Assembly: GCA_964559355.1 (NCBI GenBank)
Contig: CAZLHQ010000008.1
Span: 1-44,475 of the forward strand
From: JAEUMD01 sp964559355
GTDB taxonomy: Bacteria; Pseudomonadota; Alphaproteobacteria; Rhizobiales; Hyphomicrobiaceae
Reading direction: 5' to 3'
Length of the DNA stretch: 44,475 nt
Part shown: positions 8,900-18,355 of the stretch, piece after piece
How positions within the stretch are numbered: the stretch's first letter is position 1
Layout: every line of letters starts with the position of its first letter
The notes under the pieces: generated by a model
What the model saw: the letters and a program-made list of their open reading frames with translations, nothing else
What the model was told of the DNA's origin: nothing
The model's database searches: none
Program-made: the position numbers and the translations under genes

Positions 8900-8927
8900 A
8901 ATGACTCCCTGACGCGAATGACTCCCT
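8900..8927. repeat. Direct repeat AATGACTCCCT, 17-bp period
   Basis: AATGACTCCCT occurs at 8900-8910 and 8917-8927, separated by GACGCG. It lies 14 bases after the 13-bp tandem repeat and just before the transposase remnant. The cluster of short direct repeats at the edge of the mobile-element region suggests a boundary scar. Confidence 0.65.
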
Positions 8928-8954
8928 CTCTCGTCTCTACTCTCCGGATCGTCG

Positions 8955-9497
8955 TCAGCGGCACGCCAGATCTGTCGGCGAGTTGGCGCAGCCGACGTCA
9001 GGCAAGGCGCAGAAACCCGAATGGATGATGCCGCAATTTCTAGCCTCCAATCGTCCCGTGCACAAGCGACTGACAGGTTCAGGCGACTCCGTCACGCATG
9101 CGAGACCATTCAATATCACAAACCACTGCGAATTGCGGAGACAAGCGTCTGCTGCTGACGTGGCGATCCGGAACGCCTCCGGGGTGCTGTTGGCAAACGC
9201 CGAATGCGGCCGCACCCGGTTGTAATCCTCGCGCCAGTCCGCCAACAAAGCGCAAGCCTCGCCGAGCGAGGAGAACAGCGTCTCGTCGAGCAGCTCGTCG
9301 CGAAGTCGCCCGTTGAAGCACTCCACGAACGCGTTCTGCTGCGGCTTGCCGGACGCGATGTAGTGCCAGTCGACCCGCATCGTCTTGCCCCATTGCAGGA
9401 TCGCCATGCTGGTCAGCTCCGTGCCGTTATCGAAAACGCACGTCTTCGGCCGGCCGCGAACGGCGATGATCGCATCGAGTTCACGCGCGACGCGGGC
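8955..9497 (-). pseudogene. IS3-family transposase C-terminal remnant
   Basis: The C-terminal part of an IS3-type OrfB transposase (DDE/rve fold). The second catalytic Asp lies in VFDNGTELTS and the catalytic Glu in QNAFVECFNGRLRDELL; the family ending VRPHSAFANSTPEAF follows. The N-terminal half, including the first catalytic Asp and all of OrfA, is missing. The frame continues upstream into the integrase remnant without a stop. After TPEAF about 75 residues no longer resemble a transposase, so the 3' end is also altered. No terminal inverted repeat pair could be identified. It cannot be an active element. Confidence 0.85.
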
Positions 9498-10264
9498 GCC
9501 CGTCAGGATCAGGAGCCGGATCGCGGTGGCGGCGTGCGGGCCAAGCACGGTGCGCCGGTTTTCGGCCTTGGGAAGATGCTTGGCGTTCGGCTGATCCTCA
9601 TCGACCTCCCAGGGAATGCCGTCCGTCTCGGCTTCGCGAAGCGACGATCCGCTCCAATTCCGCGACTGAGAGAAAGCGCTCGCACCGGGTTGGCGCCTTC
9701 CTGCACGAAGCCGCGCTTGGCGGCCAACGCATACATGGCGCTGATCACGGCGAGGAGGCGGTTCGCCTGAAATGGCGCCCCTTTAGGTTGAGATGCAACT
9801 TGGTGAAATCACTGCGGTGAACGTCGGCGGCCTTCTTGTTGCCCAGCGGAGGCACTGCGAAGCGCTGCAACAAGTCGCGATAGTGCCGTGCGGTGCCGGG
9901 CTTGCGTTTGGCCTCGACGTGATCGGCGAGGAAGCAGTCGGCAAGTTCGGCGAATGTGAGCGCCTTGCGGGCCTCGCGCTTCTGCGCTGCCGGATCGGCG
10001 CCGAGCCTGACTTGCGCGAGCGTATCCGCCGCCGTCCGGCGCGCCTGCTCTGGAGTGAGTTGTCCGGTGCTCCCGAACGTGACGCGAGTTTTTGGGCGTG
10101 GTGCGTCCTCCGCCGTTGGCTCGATACATGACGATCCAGGACTTCTCGCCGCTCGGCGAAACGCGATGGCCGAAGCCCTTCAATTAGTCGTCGAAGATCG
10201 TGTAGCGCGCTGCCTGGGACAACGCAGCGTCGACGGTCCGCTTGGTCAATCGGGCTTTCGGCAT
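9498..10264 (-). pseudogene. Decayed tyrosine recombinase (P4-type integrase)
   Basis: The reading begins at an ATG at 10264 (MPKARLTKRTVDAAL), hits a TAA at 10186-10184, and resumes with LKGFGHRVSPSGEKSW, the N-terminal arm domain of P4/DUF4102-type integrases. It then shifts frame near 10080 to continue as QLTPEQARRTAADTLAQ and LTFAELADCFLADHVEAK (the core-binding domain). It shifts again near 9765, at a run of four Gs, to reach NRLLAVISAMYALAAKRG, and again between 9690 and 9660. The catalytic domain ends at AIRLLILTGAR, where it runs into the transposase remnant, so the R-H-R-Y catalytic residues after the first Arg are lost. It is a relic of an integrated island or prophage. Confidence 0.85.
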
Positions 10265-10778
10265 CGGTGGCCGCTCACTTTATCTGGGGCACCACCGAAA
10301 AAGAAGCGTCAGGGGTTGTCAAGAATTGCACTGAAACAGAAAGCAAGCAATATCATCGTTCTAGGAGTATCGCGGAAAGCCGCGGAACTGTGCTGCAACG
10401 GTGAAACTGAGACTATTAATCAGATGGTCGTTGGTTCGATCTCCTGCCCGCTCACCAAGGATTTCAATGAATTAGTCAGACGTTGGCATGCCAGGGGCAG
10501 GTCGGGCTGGCTGCGCTCGGATCATCCCGTATGGAATGCTCCAGAACGCAGCTTGGGCAGCATGAACGGAAACTTGCCGGAGGCCTTTGTTGATAAGTCA
10601 CACCAGATGCTGAAACACGGTTGGACCGGGTTCGTAAGTGTGGACAGGTGTTCGCGAATCATCGCGATGTTGACCACATATTGATAAGTATACGTCGGCC
10701 AACGATACCCGTTTTTCAGTTCAACAATCCTGCCGGTAGTTTCGCAGCGTTTCACGAGCAACGCAGAGGCTCCTCACC
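10265..10778. other. Non-coding stretch beside the integrase relic
   Basis: About 510 bases without a convincing gene. A minus-strand frame at 10522-10761 (79 residues) has no recognised domain or good start signal. The only structured element is the tRNA-like sequence at about 10381-10457. The last 60 bases lead into the outer-membrane protein gene, with a weak AGAGG about 12 bases before its ATG. Confidence 0.45.
10381..10457 (+). other. Degenerate tRNA-like sequence, possible attachment-site relic
   Basis: Three pieces stand in tRNA order: GACTATTAATC (10411-10421, like an anticodon arm), GGTCGTTGGTTCGATC (10426-10441, like a variable region, T-stem and T-loop), and GCCCGCTCACCA (10446-10457, like an acceptor 3' strand with CCA). 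The T-stem does not pair (GTTGG opposite TCCTG), and no matching GAGCGGG 5' acceptor strand was found, so it is not a working tRNA. P4-type integrases often insert at tRNA 3' ends, and the integrase relic starts 120 bases away. This is therefore plausibly a displaced tRNA fragment (attR-like). Confidence 0.35.
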
Positions 10779-11519
10779 ATGAAATATTTTGCGCGCGCAT
10801 TATTCTGCTTGTTTGCCATGGGCGCCGCATCGGGTGTCGCAGTCGCTGGCGGGGGCGATGATCTGCCGCCTGCTGACCGCTGTGGTCCAGGCCCGTTCTC
10901 GGGCGCATATATCGGCGCCACCGCAGGTTATGTTCGCGCCGACGCGGAGCAGACAGCACTCAACAATGGATCGCAAATCGAAGCTGATGACAGCGGCTGG
11001 GCGATTGGCGGTCACGTCGGGTACCAACGCCAGTGTGGGCGAGCGGTCTTCGGGATTGAGGCCGACATTTCGTGGATGGATGTCGAATCGACCGGGCGGC
11101 TATACGACCGCGGTTTACTCGTCACCGAAACAACTTCGTCCCTCGACCATTTCGCGACGCTTCGTGGTCGCATCGGTTTGGTTCACGAAAACGTGCTCTT
11201 TTATCTTACGGGTGGCTTGGCTTTCGCAAGCGTCGAACGAGAGCTTTCGGTTCCTCCACTCGATTTCAATCAGTCCGATCGCGATCGAGAGGTGGGTTGG
11301 ACGATCGGCGGCGGCATTGAATTCATGCGCGACAATCGCTGGAGCATCCGAGCCGAAGTTCTCTACGTCGATCTCGGCGACGAGACTATCCACTACACGC
11401 GCAATGGTTGCCCGTCGTGCGAGGCAACGGTCCGTTGGGAGGACGACTTCCTTGTCGCCCGCCTCGGGTTCAGCGTGAAGCTTCATCGCGAGGAACCACG
11501 TCACGAGCCACTCAAGTAG
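10779..11519 (+). CDS. Small outer-membrane beta-barrel protein (Omp31-like)
   Basis: A 246-residue exported protein with a signal peptide (residues ~1-23, ending AVA). The GPFSGAYIGATAGY segment that follows is typical of the first strand of the eight-stranded Omp25/Omp31-like barrels common in Hyphomicrobiales. Alternating hydrophobic strands continue to the end (GHVGYQ, FGIEADISW, LRGRIGLV, FYLTGGLAFA, WTIGGGIEF, IRAEVLYVDLG, FLVARLGFSVKL). A C-x-x-C pair (CPSC) lies in a late loop. About 20 residues follow the last strand. A strong terminator follows the gene, so it is probably transcribed alone. Role: structural or porin-like outer-membrane protein; substrate unknown. Confidence 0.85.
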   Translation: MKYFARALFCLFAMGAASGVAVAGGGDDLPPADRCGPGPFSGAYIGATAGYVRADAEQTALNNGSQIEADDSGWAIGGHVGYQRQCGRAVFGIEADISWMDVESTGRLYDRGLLVTETTSSLDHFATLRGRIGLVHENVLFYLTGGLAFASVERELSVPPLDFNQSDRDREVGWTIGGGIEFMRDNRWSIRAEVLYVDLGDETIHYTRNGCPSCEATVRWEDDFLVARLGFSVKLHREEPRHEPLK

Positions 11520-11551
11520 CCCTCAATTAAAGCAGCGACTGGCAGTTTTCG

Positions 11552-11591
11552 GAGCGGGACCAAGCGAAAGGTGGTCTCGCTCATTTTTATT
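11552..11591 (+). terminator. Rho-independent terminator after the outer-membrane protein gene
   Basis: GAGCGGGACCA (11552-11562) pairs with TGGTCTCGCTC (11572-11582) as an 11-bp stem with one G-U pair and a 9-base loop, followed by ATTTTTATT. It lies 33 bases after the stop codon at 11519. Confidence 0.88.
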
Positions 11592-11811
11592 CAATTAAGC
11601 ACGTTCACCCTGAGATGCTTTGCAAGCGTTTGTTAATATGTCTCAATAAGCCATTAAGAACCGTACTGATATTGGCCTCTTGGTTTTTCATTCGTGAGAT
11701 CGATCGTCGGTACACGTCTGCTCGACAGTTTATCCATGTCGACGACAGTGCTTGTAGTGATCGCCACGGCTAGTTGATGCCTGCGAATGCGCAGCATCCG
11801 ACGACCGCGTC

Positions 11812-14800
11812 GTGTTGAGTATGGTGCGTAACGTGAAAAAGAAGCTGTTCTCGGGTGATTCGTATTGGTCCTGGGCAGATCTTGGCTCTGCGATCAATTT
11901 CTTCGCGGGGCTCATGCCTCTCAAGGGCAAAGTCTCCGCGAAGACTGGTTCAACCGCCGCAGAACCTGCCTCATCGACGGTGTCAGACGCCGCGTCGCAG
12001 AAGTCGCCCCCACCGAGCGAAGCAACGCTTGCGGTCACCACCGACAAGCCCGACTACGCACCGGGCGAGGTTGCAACCTTCACTGTGTCCGGGGTGACGG
12101 TCGGGGGCCGCGCTACATTCTCACTTGCCGACGATCCGGCCGATCCCGGCGACGACGCCGAGGTCGATGCATATCCGACCTTCACCATTCGGGACGGTGG
12201 GAAAGGTGATCTTGATGGAGCCCGTAACGGCTCGATCACCACGACATGGACCGTTCCCAACAACCAACCGATCCCTGACGCGCTGAACGGAACCATCAAT
12301 CTCACGGTGACAGACTGGGGGACCGATCAACGGCTCGGCACGGGAGATGATCGCGCCGCCACGACAAGCTTCACCGACGCAATCCAGACCGACTACAAGC
12401 ATTTTGCCAACTTGGATCCCGGCAACGACGATTGGATCAATGGCACGCTCCAGAACACCAATTCCGCGTATACTGAAGGCGATACGGTCCCCCACTACTA
12501 CGCGGTCGACAATGTTGTCGAAGGACAGACGTATTATTTCTTCATCGTCTACGATCATGCCTATAGCGATGGTACCGGCTATGACGGCGGCTTCATCGGC
12601 CTTGCCCCATACGATGCAAGCGAAAGCCCCCTGCCTGTGCCGCCACCGCAAGGCTCCGGCACAACACCCACCGTCGACGCGACGGGTGGCGGGGTCATTG
12701 CAACGGTTGGAGCCGATGTCACGCTGATCGGTTCCCCGGACTATTTCACCAACAGCAATCTCACCCAGGGCTACGTCCTCGTTGCTTTCACCCCAGATGA
12801 CGGTGACAACACGTCCGGAGAGGAAATTGATGTCGAATTCTATTGGGGTCTGACGCTTGCCCAGAGCGGGGATACGCTCAACATCGCAAACGGAACGTCC
12901 ACGACGACAGCGACTGAAGGTGCATCGGGTTTCAGCGGCGCGTCCTTGCAGACCGACGTTAAGAATAAGGGTCTGGACAACGAGACCAGTTCTGGCACGG
13001 CCGTCGGCGGTGGCGGTACACTGCAGATCAATCCTGCTGCAATCGTGCCGAAAGGCCAGATCACGATTACCAAGGATGCCCTGCCCAATGATGGCCAGGA
13101 CTTCGTGTTCACGTACACCGGACCAAATGGCGCCACAGGCACGTTCACTCTGGATGACGACGCCGATCCGGCCCTCGCCAACAGCATTACGCTGATCAAC
13201 CTCGCGCCCGGCACCTACGTCTTCACCGAGACGACGACGAGCGGCTGGAATCTGTCCAGCATCTCCGCAACCGAAACCGGAACGCAAGACACGACATCTG
13301 GGGACATCTCAAGCACCAGCGTTCCCGCTCGTACATTCACTGTCACCATCGCCGACGGCGAAGTTTGGAACGTGACATTTACCAATGTCCAGGAGGTGGC
13401 TCCGTCGATCACGATCGTCAAGTCGGTGGATACCGACCGCGACGGCGACAGTGNNNNNNNNNNNNNNNNNNNNNNNNNNNNNNNNNNNNNNNNNNNNNNN
13501 NNNNNNNNNNNNNNNNNNNNNNNNNNNNNNNNNNNNNNNNNNNNNNNNNNNNNACGGCGACGCTCAACGTGACGCCGGTCGCTCCGTCGATCACGATCGT
13601 CAAGTCGGTGGATACCGACCGCGACGGCGACAGTGTGTTCACCGACAGCGAGACGGTGAGCGAAGGCGCGCTGACGGCGGCCTACCAGTTCACGGTGACG
13701 AACACGTCGGGGACGACCGATCCGCTGACGATCACGTCGTTCGACGATCCGGTGCTGAACGCTGCGGGGGTGACGGACGCGGCGCTGCTGGCGGCGTTCC
13801 AGACGGCCAATGGCGGCAGCCTGACGCTGGCGCCGGGGGCGAGCGTGACGTTCACGGTGACGGGCGTTGCGCTGACGCTGGACGACGGCCAGGCGGGTCA
13901 GGACCCGTACATCAACACGGTGACGGTCAACGCGGTCGACGACGAAGGCAGCGCGGCGAGCGACACCGACACGGCGACGCTCAACGTGACGCCGGTCGCT
14001 CCGTCGATCACGATCGTCAAGTCGGCAAATCCAGTCGTGATAACTGAGAGCGGCGGTCTCGTTACCTTCACTTACGAGGTTTCAAATACCAGCGCATCGC
14101 CGACAGATCCGCTTACCATAATTTCTCTCGTCGATGACAATGGGACACCCGCAGACGCATCCGACGATTTCGATGTTCTGGTTACCGGCACGGTTGTGAA
14201 GAGTGGAGGAAATGAGGACAACCTGTTGGAGCAGGGAGAGACCTGGACGTATTCGGTTACGAAACAGATCGACCCGGCGGACGCCGTCAGCATTACCAAT
14301 GTCGCGACCGTGACGGCGGAGGACGACGATGGGGAAACTGTCAGTGATACCGATGATGCAACGGTCGACGTTGCCTCTCTTTCATTGGACAAATCCGTAC
14401 AGTCGGTAAAGAACGCAGATGGTTCGACCGATGTCGATGGCGTCGTGGATACCTCTGGCGATGTCGTTACTTATCAGTTCGTGGTCAGCAACACGGGCAA
14501 CGTGAGCCTGACGAACGTAACATTGACGGACTATTTCGAGGACGACGCCCCGATTGTGCTCGACGATTCTCCTGACGATCCCAATCTCACGATCGTCGAG
14601 AGCGGCCTTCAGAACGGCATTCTCGACGTCGGCGAGACGTGGACGTACACCCTCCGCCATGTCGTAACCGCCGACGAGCTCGAGGCTGCTCGCAATGTCG
14701 TCACGGAAACGTACCAGGTCGGATTCTTCACGTGCTACATCGAGAAATGCACTGGCGATCTCGACCTCGACAACTATGCAATCGTTACCGCAGAAGCTAA

Positions 14801-14939
14801 CGGCTACACGGTCTCTGACGATGATGCGGCCAGCGTCGACGTGACATGTCCTGTGGATTGCAGCGACGACGGCTACCACGATACCTATGGCGGCAGTCTT
14901 GCCGAGCAGCTTTGGTATGCATCGCAATCGACAGTGTGA
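11812..14939 (+). CDS. Large repeat-containing protein, probable type I secretion substrate (gapped)
   Basis: One gene split by the 100-N gap at 13454-13553; the frame changes across the gap because the gap length is arbitrary. The start is GTG 11812 or ATG 11821, neither with a clear ribosome binding site. The N-terminal ~30 residues (basic, then hydrophobic) are not a classical signal peptide. A Pro/Ser-rich linker and a ~300-residue beta-rich domain follow. A SpaA/Cna-B-like domain (KGQITITKDALPNDGQDF to NVTFTNV) comes next, then 139-residue DUF11-like Ig-type repeats starting APSITIVKSV. The protein ends in a short C-terminal segment, ...EQLWYASQSTV. No RTX nonapeptides are present. The ABC exporter gene begins 160 bases downstream on the same strand, which suggests secretion through it. 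A surface adhesin or matrix role is inferred. Confidence 0.8.
13454..13553. other. Assembly gap (100 Ns)
   Basis: Exactly 100 Ns, the usual filler for a gap of unknown size. The 55 bases before it (13399-13453) are repeated perfectly at 13581-13635 after it. The break therefore falls in a tandem repeat, and the true number of repeat units is unknown. Confidence 0.98.
13554..13970 (+). repeat. 417-bp (139-residue) Ig-like repeat unit
   Basis: The sequence beginning ACGGCGACGCTCAACGTGAC at 13554 recurs at 13971, a 417-base period that keeps the frame. The start of another copy is seen before the gap, from 13399. The third occurrence diverges after about 50 bases (from ~14023), where unrelated DUF11-like domains follow. 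The near-perfect identity points to recent duplication or gene conversion. Confidence 0.9.
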
Positions 14940-15099
14940 GGCGGCCGTCGAGCACGGTTCTTGCGAGGGATGAACTGCCGCACGCCGGGATTGCCCCGCG
15001 AGTTCTCGAAATGGGACATTGCATGTCTCTGCCTGGCCCATTCGTGAACGCGAACGAGGCAACGTTGCGCATATCATCGCGGCGGGGAAGGAGTTTGAC

Positions 15100-16872
15100 G
15101 TGAGCAGGCAGACAGGAGCCAGGACGAGCGCGCCCGAGGTCGCCGATGCCGTCAGGTCGACCAAGCGCTGGTTTCTCGTCATCGGCGTGTTTTCCGCCGG
15201 CATCAACATTTTGATGCTGACCGGCGCGATCTATATGTTGCAGCTCTATGATCGTGTCCTTCTCAGCCGCAGTGTCGATACACTCCTAGCGCTGTCGCTG
15301 CTGGCGGCAATCGCATATGCGGTCCAGGGGCTGCTGGAATCGATACGCAGTCGCATGCTCGTTCATCTCGGCGTCGCCTACGAGCTTGCACTGTCACCAT
15401 CCGCATTCGCAGCGGCGAGTGCGCTGGCGTTGCGCGGCGCAAACAATGCTCAGGCGCTGCAGCCGGTCCGGGACCTCGAGCGCGTCCGTGGCTTCCTGGC
15501 TGGCGGCGGCCCTATTGCCGTTCTCGACATGCCGTTCATGCCGATATTTCTCGCCGGCTGCTTTCTTCTTCATCCTTGGCTTGGCTGGCTTGCAGTCGCA
15601 GGCGGCGTGCTCATCATCGCTATGACGGTGACACTGGAAGTGGTGTCGCGCAAGACCGCCAAGAGTGCGATGCTGCTGGCTCAGAAGCGAAATGCGTTGC
15701 TGGAAGCCAGTTGCCGAAATGCCGAGGCGATGCTGGCGATGGGGTTCCGCAAGAATTTGAGGGAACGCTGGTTTGACGTCAGCCGCAGCGCGCTAAGCGA
15801 GACTGTGTCGACCGGAAATTTCCATGCGGCTCTCAAGTCATGGGTGAAGGTTCTGCGTCTCGCCCTGCAAAGTGTCATGATCGGATTGGGCGGCTATCTG
15901 GCGATCCATGACGTCGTCTCCTCAGGCGCCATCGTTGCAGCATCGATCATGATGTCGCGCGCGCTGGCTCCGATAGAGCTCGCAATCGGGCACTGGCGCA
16001 ATTTTGTCGCCACGCGAGAAAGCCACAATCGGCTCAAGACGCTCATGGCGGCCGGCGACTTTGGACGTGGCAAGACGTCACTTCCCGCGCCATGCGCTTC
16101 GCTGACAGTCGATAATGTCGTCGTCTGCGCGCCCGGCGACGAAAGACGTATCGTCAAGGGCATCAGCTTCACCCTCAAGGCCGGCTCGGCGCTCGCGCTT
16201 TTTGGTCCAAGCGCTGCCGGAAAATCGACGCTCGCTCGAGCGATCGTCGGCGTCTGGCCGCCAATGATTGGCGAAGTCCGTCTCGACGGCGCTGCGATTG
16301 CGCAATACCCCGAAGACGACATTGGCCGGTTCATCGGCTATCTGCCCCAGGACGTCGAACTGTTTGATGGTACGGTGGGCGAGAACATTTCTCGCTTCTA
16401 TCCCGACGCACCGAACGCTGAAATTGTCGATGCTGCCATCAAAGCCGGCGCTCACGAGGTCATCCTGCAGTTGCCCAAAGGCTATGATACGCGCATTGGC
16501 GACTCCGGAACGAAGCTGTCAGGGGGACAGCGTCAGCGGATAGCGCTCGCACGGGCACTATTTCGCGATCCTTTTCTCGTTGTGCTTGACGAACCCAATT
16601 CGAATCTCGATGGCAAAGGCGATCAGGCCCTCAATGAAGCGATTGCTTCGGTGCGCAGACGCAATGGCATCGTCATCATCATAACGCACCGAACAGCGAT
16701 GATCCGCGCGGTGGACCACATCGCGGTTCTCTACGACGGACGATTGGAGGAGTTCGGGCGCACCGAGGAAATCCTGCCGAAGCTCGTAGATACCTCGCGT
16801 AGCGAAGTGACGGGACGTGCGCGCGGCAACGATGAGCGAGGGCGCAGTTCGACGCCGCAGGCAGCAGGATAA
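15100..16872 (+). CDS. Type I secretion ABC transporter (PrtD/HlyB family)
   Basis: A 590-residue exporter subunit. GTG 15100 is chosen because GGAAGGAG lies seven bases before it; an earlier in-frame ATG at 15019 gives an unlikely N-terminus and lacks such a site. The N-terminal half has the six-helix membrane domain of PrtD-type transporters (RWFLVIGVFSAGINILML, then YDRVLLSRS). The C-terminal ATPase has Walker A GPSAAGKST at ~369, the signature LSGGQRQRIALARAL at ~473 and Walker B VVLDEP at ~495. There is no N-terminal C39 peptidase domain. It sits between the large repeat protein and the membrane-fusion gene. Its paralogue at 38083 has the same architecture. Confidence 0.92.
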   Translation: MSRQTGARTSAPEVADAVRSTKRWFLVIGVFSAGINILMLTGAIYMLQLYDRVLLSRSVDTLLALSLLAAIAYAVQGLLESIRSRMLVHLGVAYELALSPSAFAAASALALRGANNAQALQPVRDLERVRGFLAGGGPIAVLDMPFMPIFLAGCFLLHPWLGWLAVAGGVLIIAMTVTLEVVSRKTAKSAMLLAQKRNALLEASCRNAEAMLAMGFRKNLRERWFDVSRSALSETVSTGNFHAALKSWVKVLRLALQSVMIGLGGYLAIHDVVSSGAIVAASIMMSRALAPIELAIGHWRNFVATRESHNRLKTLMAAGDFGRGKTSLPAPCASLTVDNVVVCAPGDERRIVKGISFTLKAGSALALFGPSAAGKSTLARAIVGVWPPMIGEVRLDGAAIAQYPEDDIGRFIGYLPQDVELFDGTVGENISRFYPDAPNAEIVDAAIKAGAHEVILQLPKGYDTRIGDSGTKLSGGQRQRIALARALFRDPFLVVLDEPNSNLDGKGDQALNEAIASVRRRNGIVIIITHRTAMIRAVDHIAVLYDGRLEEFGRTEEILPKLVDTSRSEVTGRARGNDERGRSSTPQAAG

Positions 16873-18265
16873 CGCCCACAGTCCCGGCTCACGCGCGGCG
16901 GCGAGTCAGAGTTCCGCGAAGGCAGTTGGCAAAAAAGCGACGGTCCACCAAATGAACCCCGACACACAGCTCGACAACGCCCGAGCATTGCGCATTCTGG
17001 CCATGCGCGGTGCAATGGTCATAGGCCTGTTCGGCATATCCTTCGGTGTATGGGCGGCACGCGCGCCGATCGACGGGGCAGTCGTCGCTCCCGGACAATT
17101 CGTCGTCAACTCGAACGTTCGCAAGGTCCAGCATCCGACCGGCGGCGTCGTTGGTGCATTGCTGGTCGACGAAGGCGGGATCGTCAAGAAGGGCGACGTT
17201 GTCGTGCGGCTGGATGAAACGGTGATGCGCGCCACTCTGGAGGGCATTCAAAAGAAGATCGACGAGCTGGAATCGAAATCAGCGCGGCTGGAAGCCGAAC
17301 GATTGGGATATGCGGCATTACCCACCTTCCCACCCCAGCTCGAGAAGCGCCGGAACGATGAGCAGGTCGGCCGCATACTGTCCACGGAGCTGGCTCTCTT
17401 CGATGCCCGCAAGTCGTCGCACCTGCTGCGCAAGCAAAGACTGAGCGAGCGTGTCGAACAGTTTCGCTCGGAGGCAGCGAGCGTCCGCGCCGACCTGGAC
17501 GCGAAGTCCAAGCTCGCCCGGATTACCCGGGATGAGCTGACGAGCCTGCGATCTCTGAAGGAGAGGAATCTGGTATCGCTGCAGCGCATTAACGCCATCG
17601 AGCGTGATGCCGTGAATGTCGACGGACAGAAGGCGCAGCTCGAGGCCTCCAACGCCCAGATCGAAGGCAGGATCATCGAGACCGAGCTGCAGATTGTAAG
17701 TCTCGATGACGAGTTGCGCGCTGAGACGACGAAGGAACTGCGTGAGGCTCAGGCAGAGCTGGCGCAACAGAATGAAAAGAAGATTGCCGCGAGCGATCAG
17801 CTGGCTCGCGTCGAAATTCGTGCGCCGATCAATGGCATTGTGCATCAGCTGTCGGTGCATACCGTGGGCGGGGTCGTAACGGCGGCGGAGCCATTGATGC
17901 TGATCGTTCCGCAGGATGAGGACCTCGAGCTCGAGGTGCGCATCAAGCCTCACGACATCGATCAACTGCAGATGAGCCAGGAGGCCGTCGTCCGTATCAA
18001 TGCCTTCAACCGCAGAACGACACCGCTCGTCATGGGCGTCGTGTCGCGCCTGTCTGCCGATGTCACGAAAGATGACAAGACGCAGGAGCAATACTACACG
18101 GCTCGGGTTGCAATTAGCGCCACGGAGCTTGCAAGGCTCGATGGCCTGAAACTTCAGGCCGGCATGCAGGCGGAAGCGCTGATCAAAACCACGGAGCGCA
18201 CGATGTTCGAGTATCTGAGCAAGCCGCTCGTCGAGCAGATGCGCCGCTCGATGCGCGAACGGTGA
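16832..18265 (+). CDS. Type I secretion membrane-fusion protein (HlyD/PrtE family)
   Basis: A periplasmic adaptor with one N-terminal membrane anchor (AMVIGLFGISFGVWAA), a lipoyl/barrel-sandwich half (APIDGAVVAPGQFVV...VQHPTGGVV), a long coiled-coil hairpin rich in Glu, Arg and Leu, the second lipoyl half (VEIRAPINGIVHQLSVHTVGGVV), and a beta-barrel ending near LQAGMQAEALIKT. It would link the ABC transporter to a TolC-like channel. It overlaps the end of the ABC gene by ~40 bases. The start is uncertain (ATG 16832, GTG 16817 or ATG 16952) because none has a good ribosome binding site. No TolC gene is linked. Confidence 0.9.
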   Translation: MSEGAVRRRRQQDNAHSPGSRAAASQSSAKAVGKKATVHQMNPDTQLDNARALRILAMRGAMVIGLFGISFGVWAARAPIDGAVVAPGQFVVNSNVRKVQHPTGGVVGALLVDEGGIVKKGDVVVRLDETVMRATLEGIQKKIDELESKSARLEAERLGYAALPTFPPQLEKRRNDEQVGRILSTELALFDARKSSHLLRKQRLSERVEQFRSEAASVRADLDAKSKLARITRDELTSLRSLKERNLVSLQRINAIERDAVNVDGQKAQLEASNAQIEGRIIETELQIVSLDDELRAETTKELREAQAELAQQNEKKIAASDQLARVEIRAPINGIVHQLSVHTVGGVVTAAEPLMLIVPQDEDLELEVRIKPHDIDQLQMSQEAVVRINAFNRRTTPLVMGVVSRLSADVTKDDKTQEQYYTARVAISATELARLDGLKLQAGMQAEALIKTTERTMFEYLSKPLVEQMRRSMRER

Positions 18266-18355
18266 TGTTTGGAATGCGCCTACTGGCGAGCGGGCGACAC
18301 GTGGAGCAGTGTCAATGCAAGTCGCTCGTTGCTTGCTCCGATCGGACCGGACCTG

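Larger units (their letters stand above)
8641..8954. other. Upstream region of the hyf/ehr operon
   Basis: This ~310-base leader separates the operon from the mobile-element debris. Read on the minus strand it could encode a 26-residue peptide (8650-8730) just before hyfB, but there is no ribosome binding site for it. A TTGACG near 8790 (minus strand) could be a -35 element, but no convincing -10 follows. The distal third holds two short direct repeats, listed separately. No FNR/FixK dyad was found. Confidence 0.4.

Noticed and set aside
10381..10457. A functional tRNA gene
   Set aside because: The T-stem does not pair, and no complementary 5' acceptor strand is found; kept only as a possible relic.
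12121..13287. Minus-strand open frame of 388 codons opposite the repeat-containing protein
   Set aside because: Antisense shadow; the plus-strand frame has the clear Ig-like and Cna-B-like domains.
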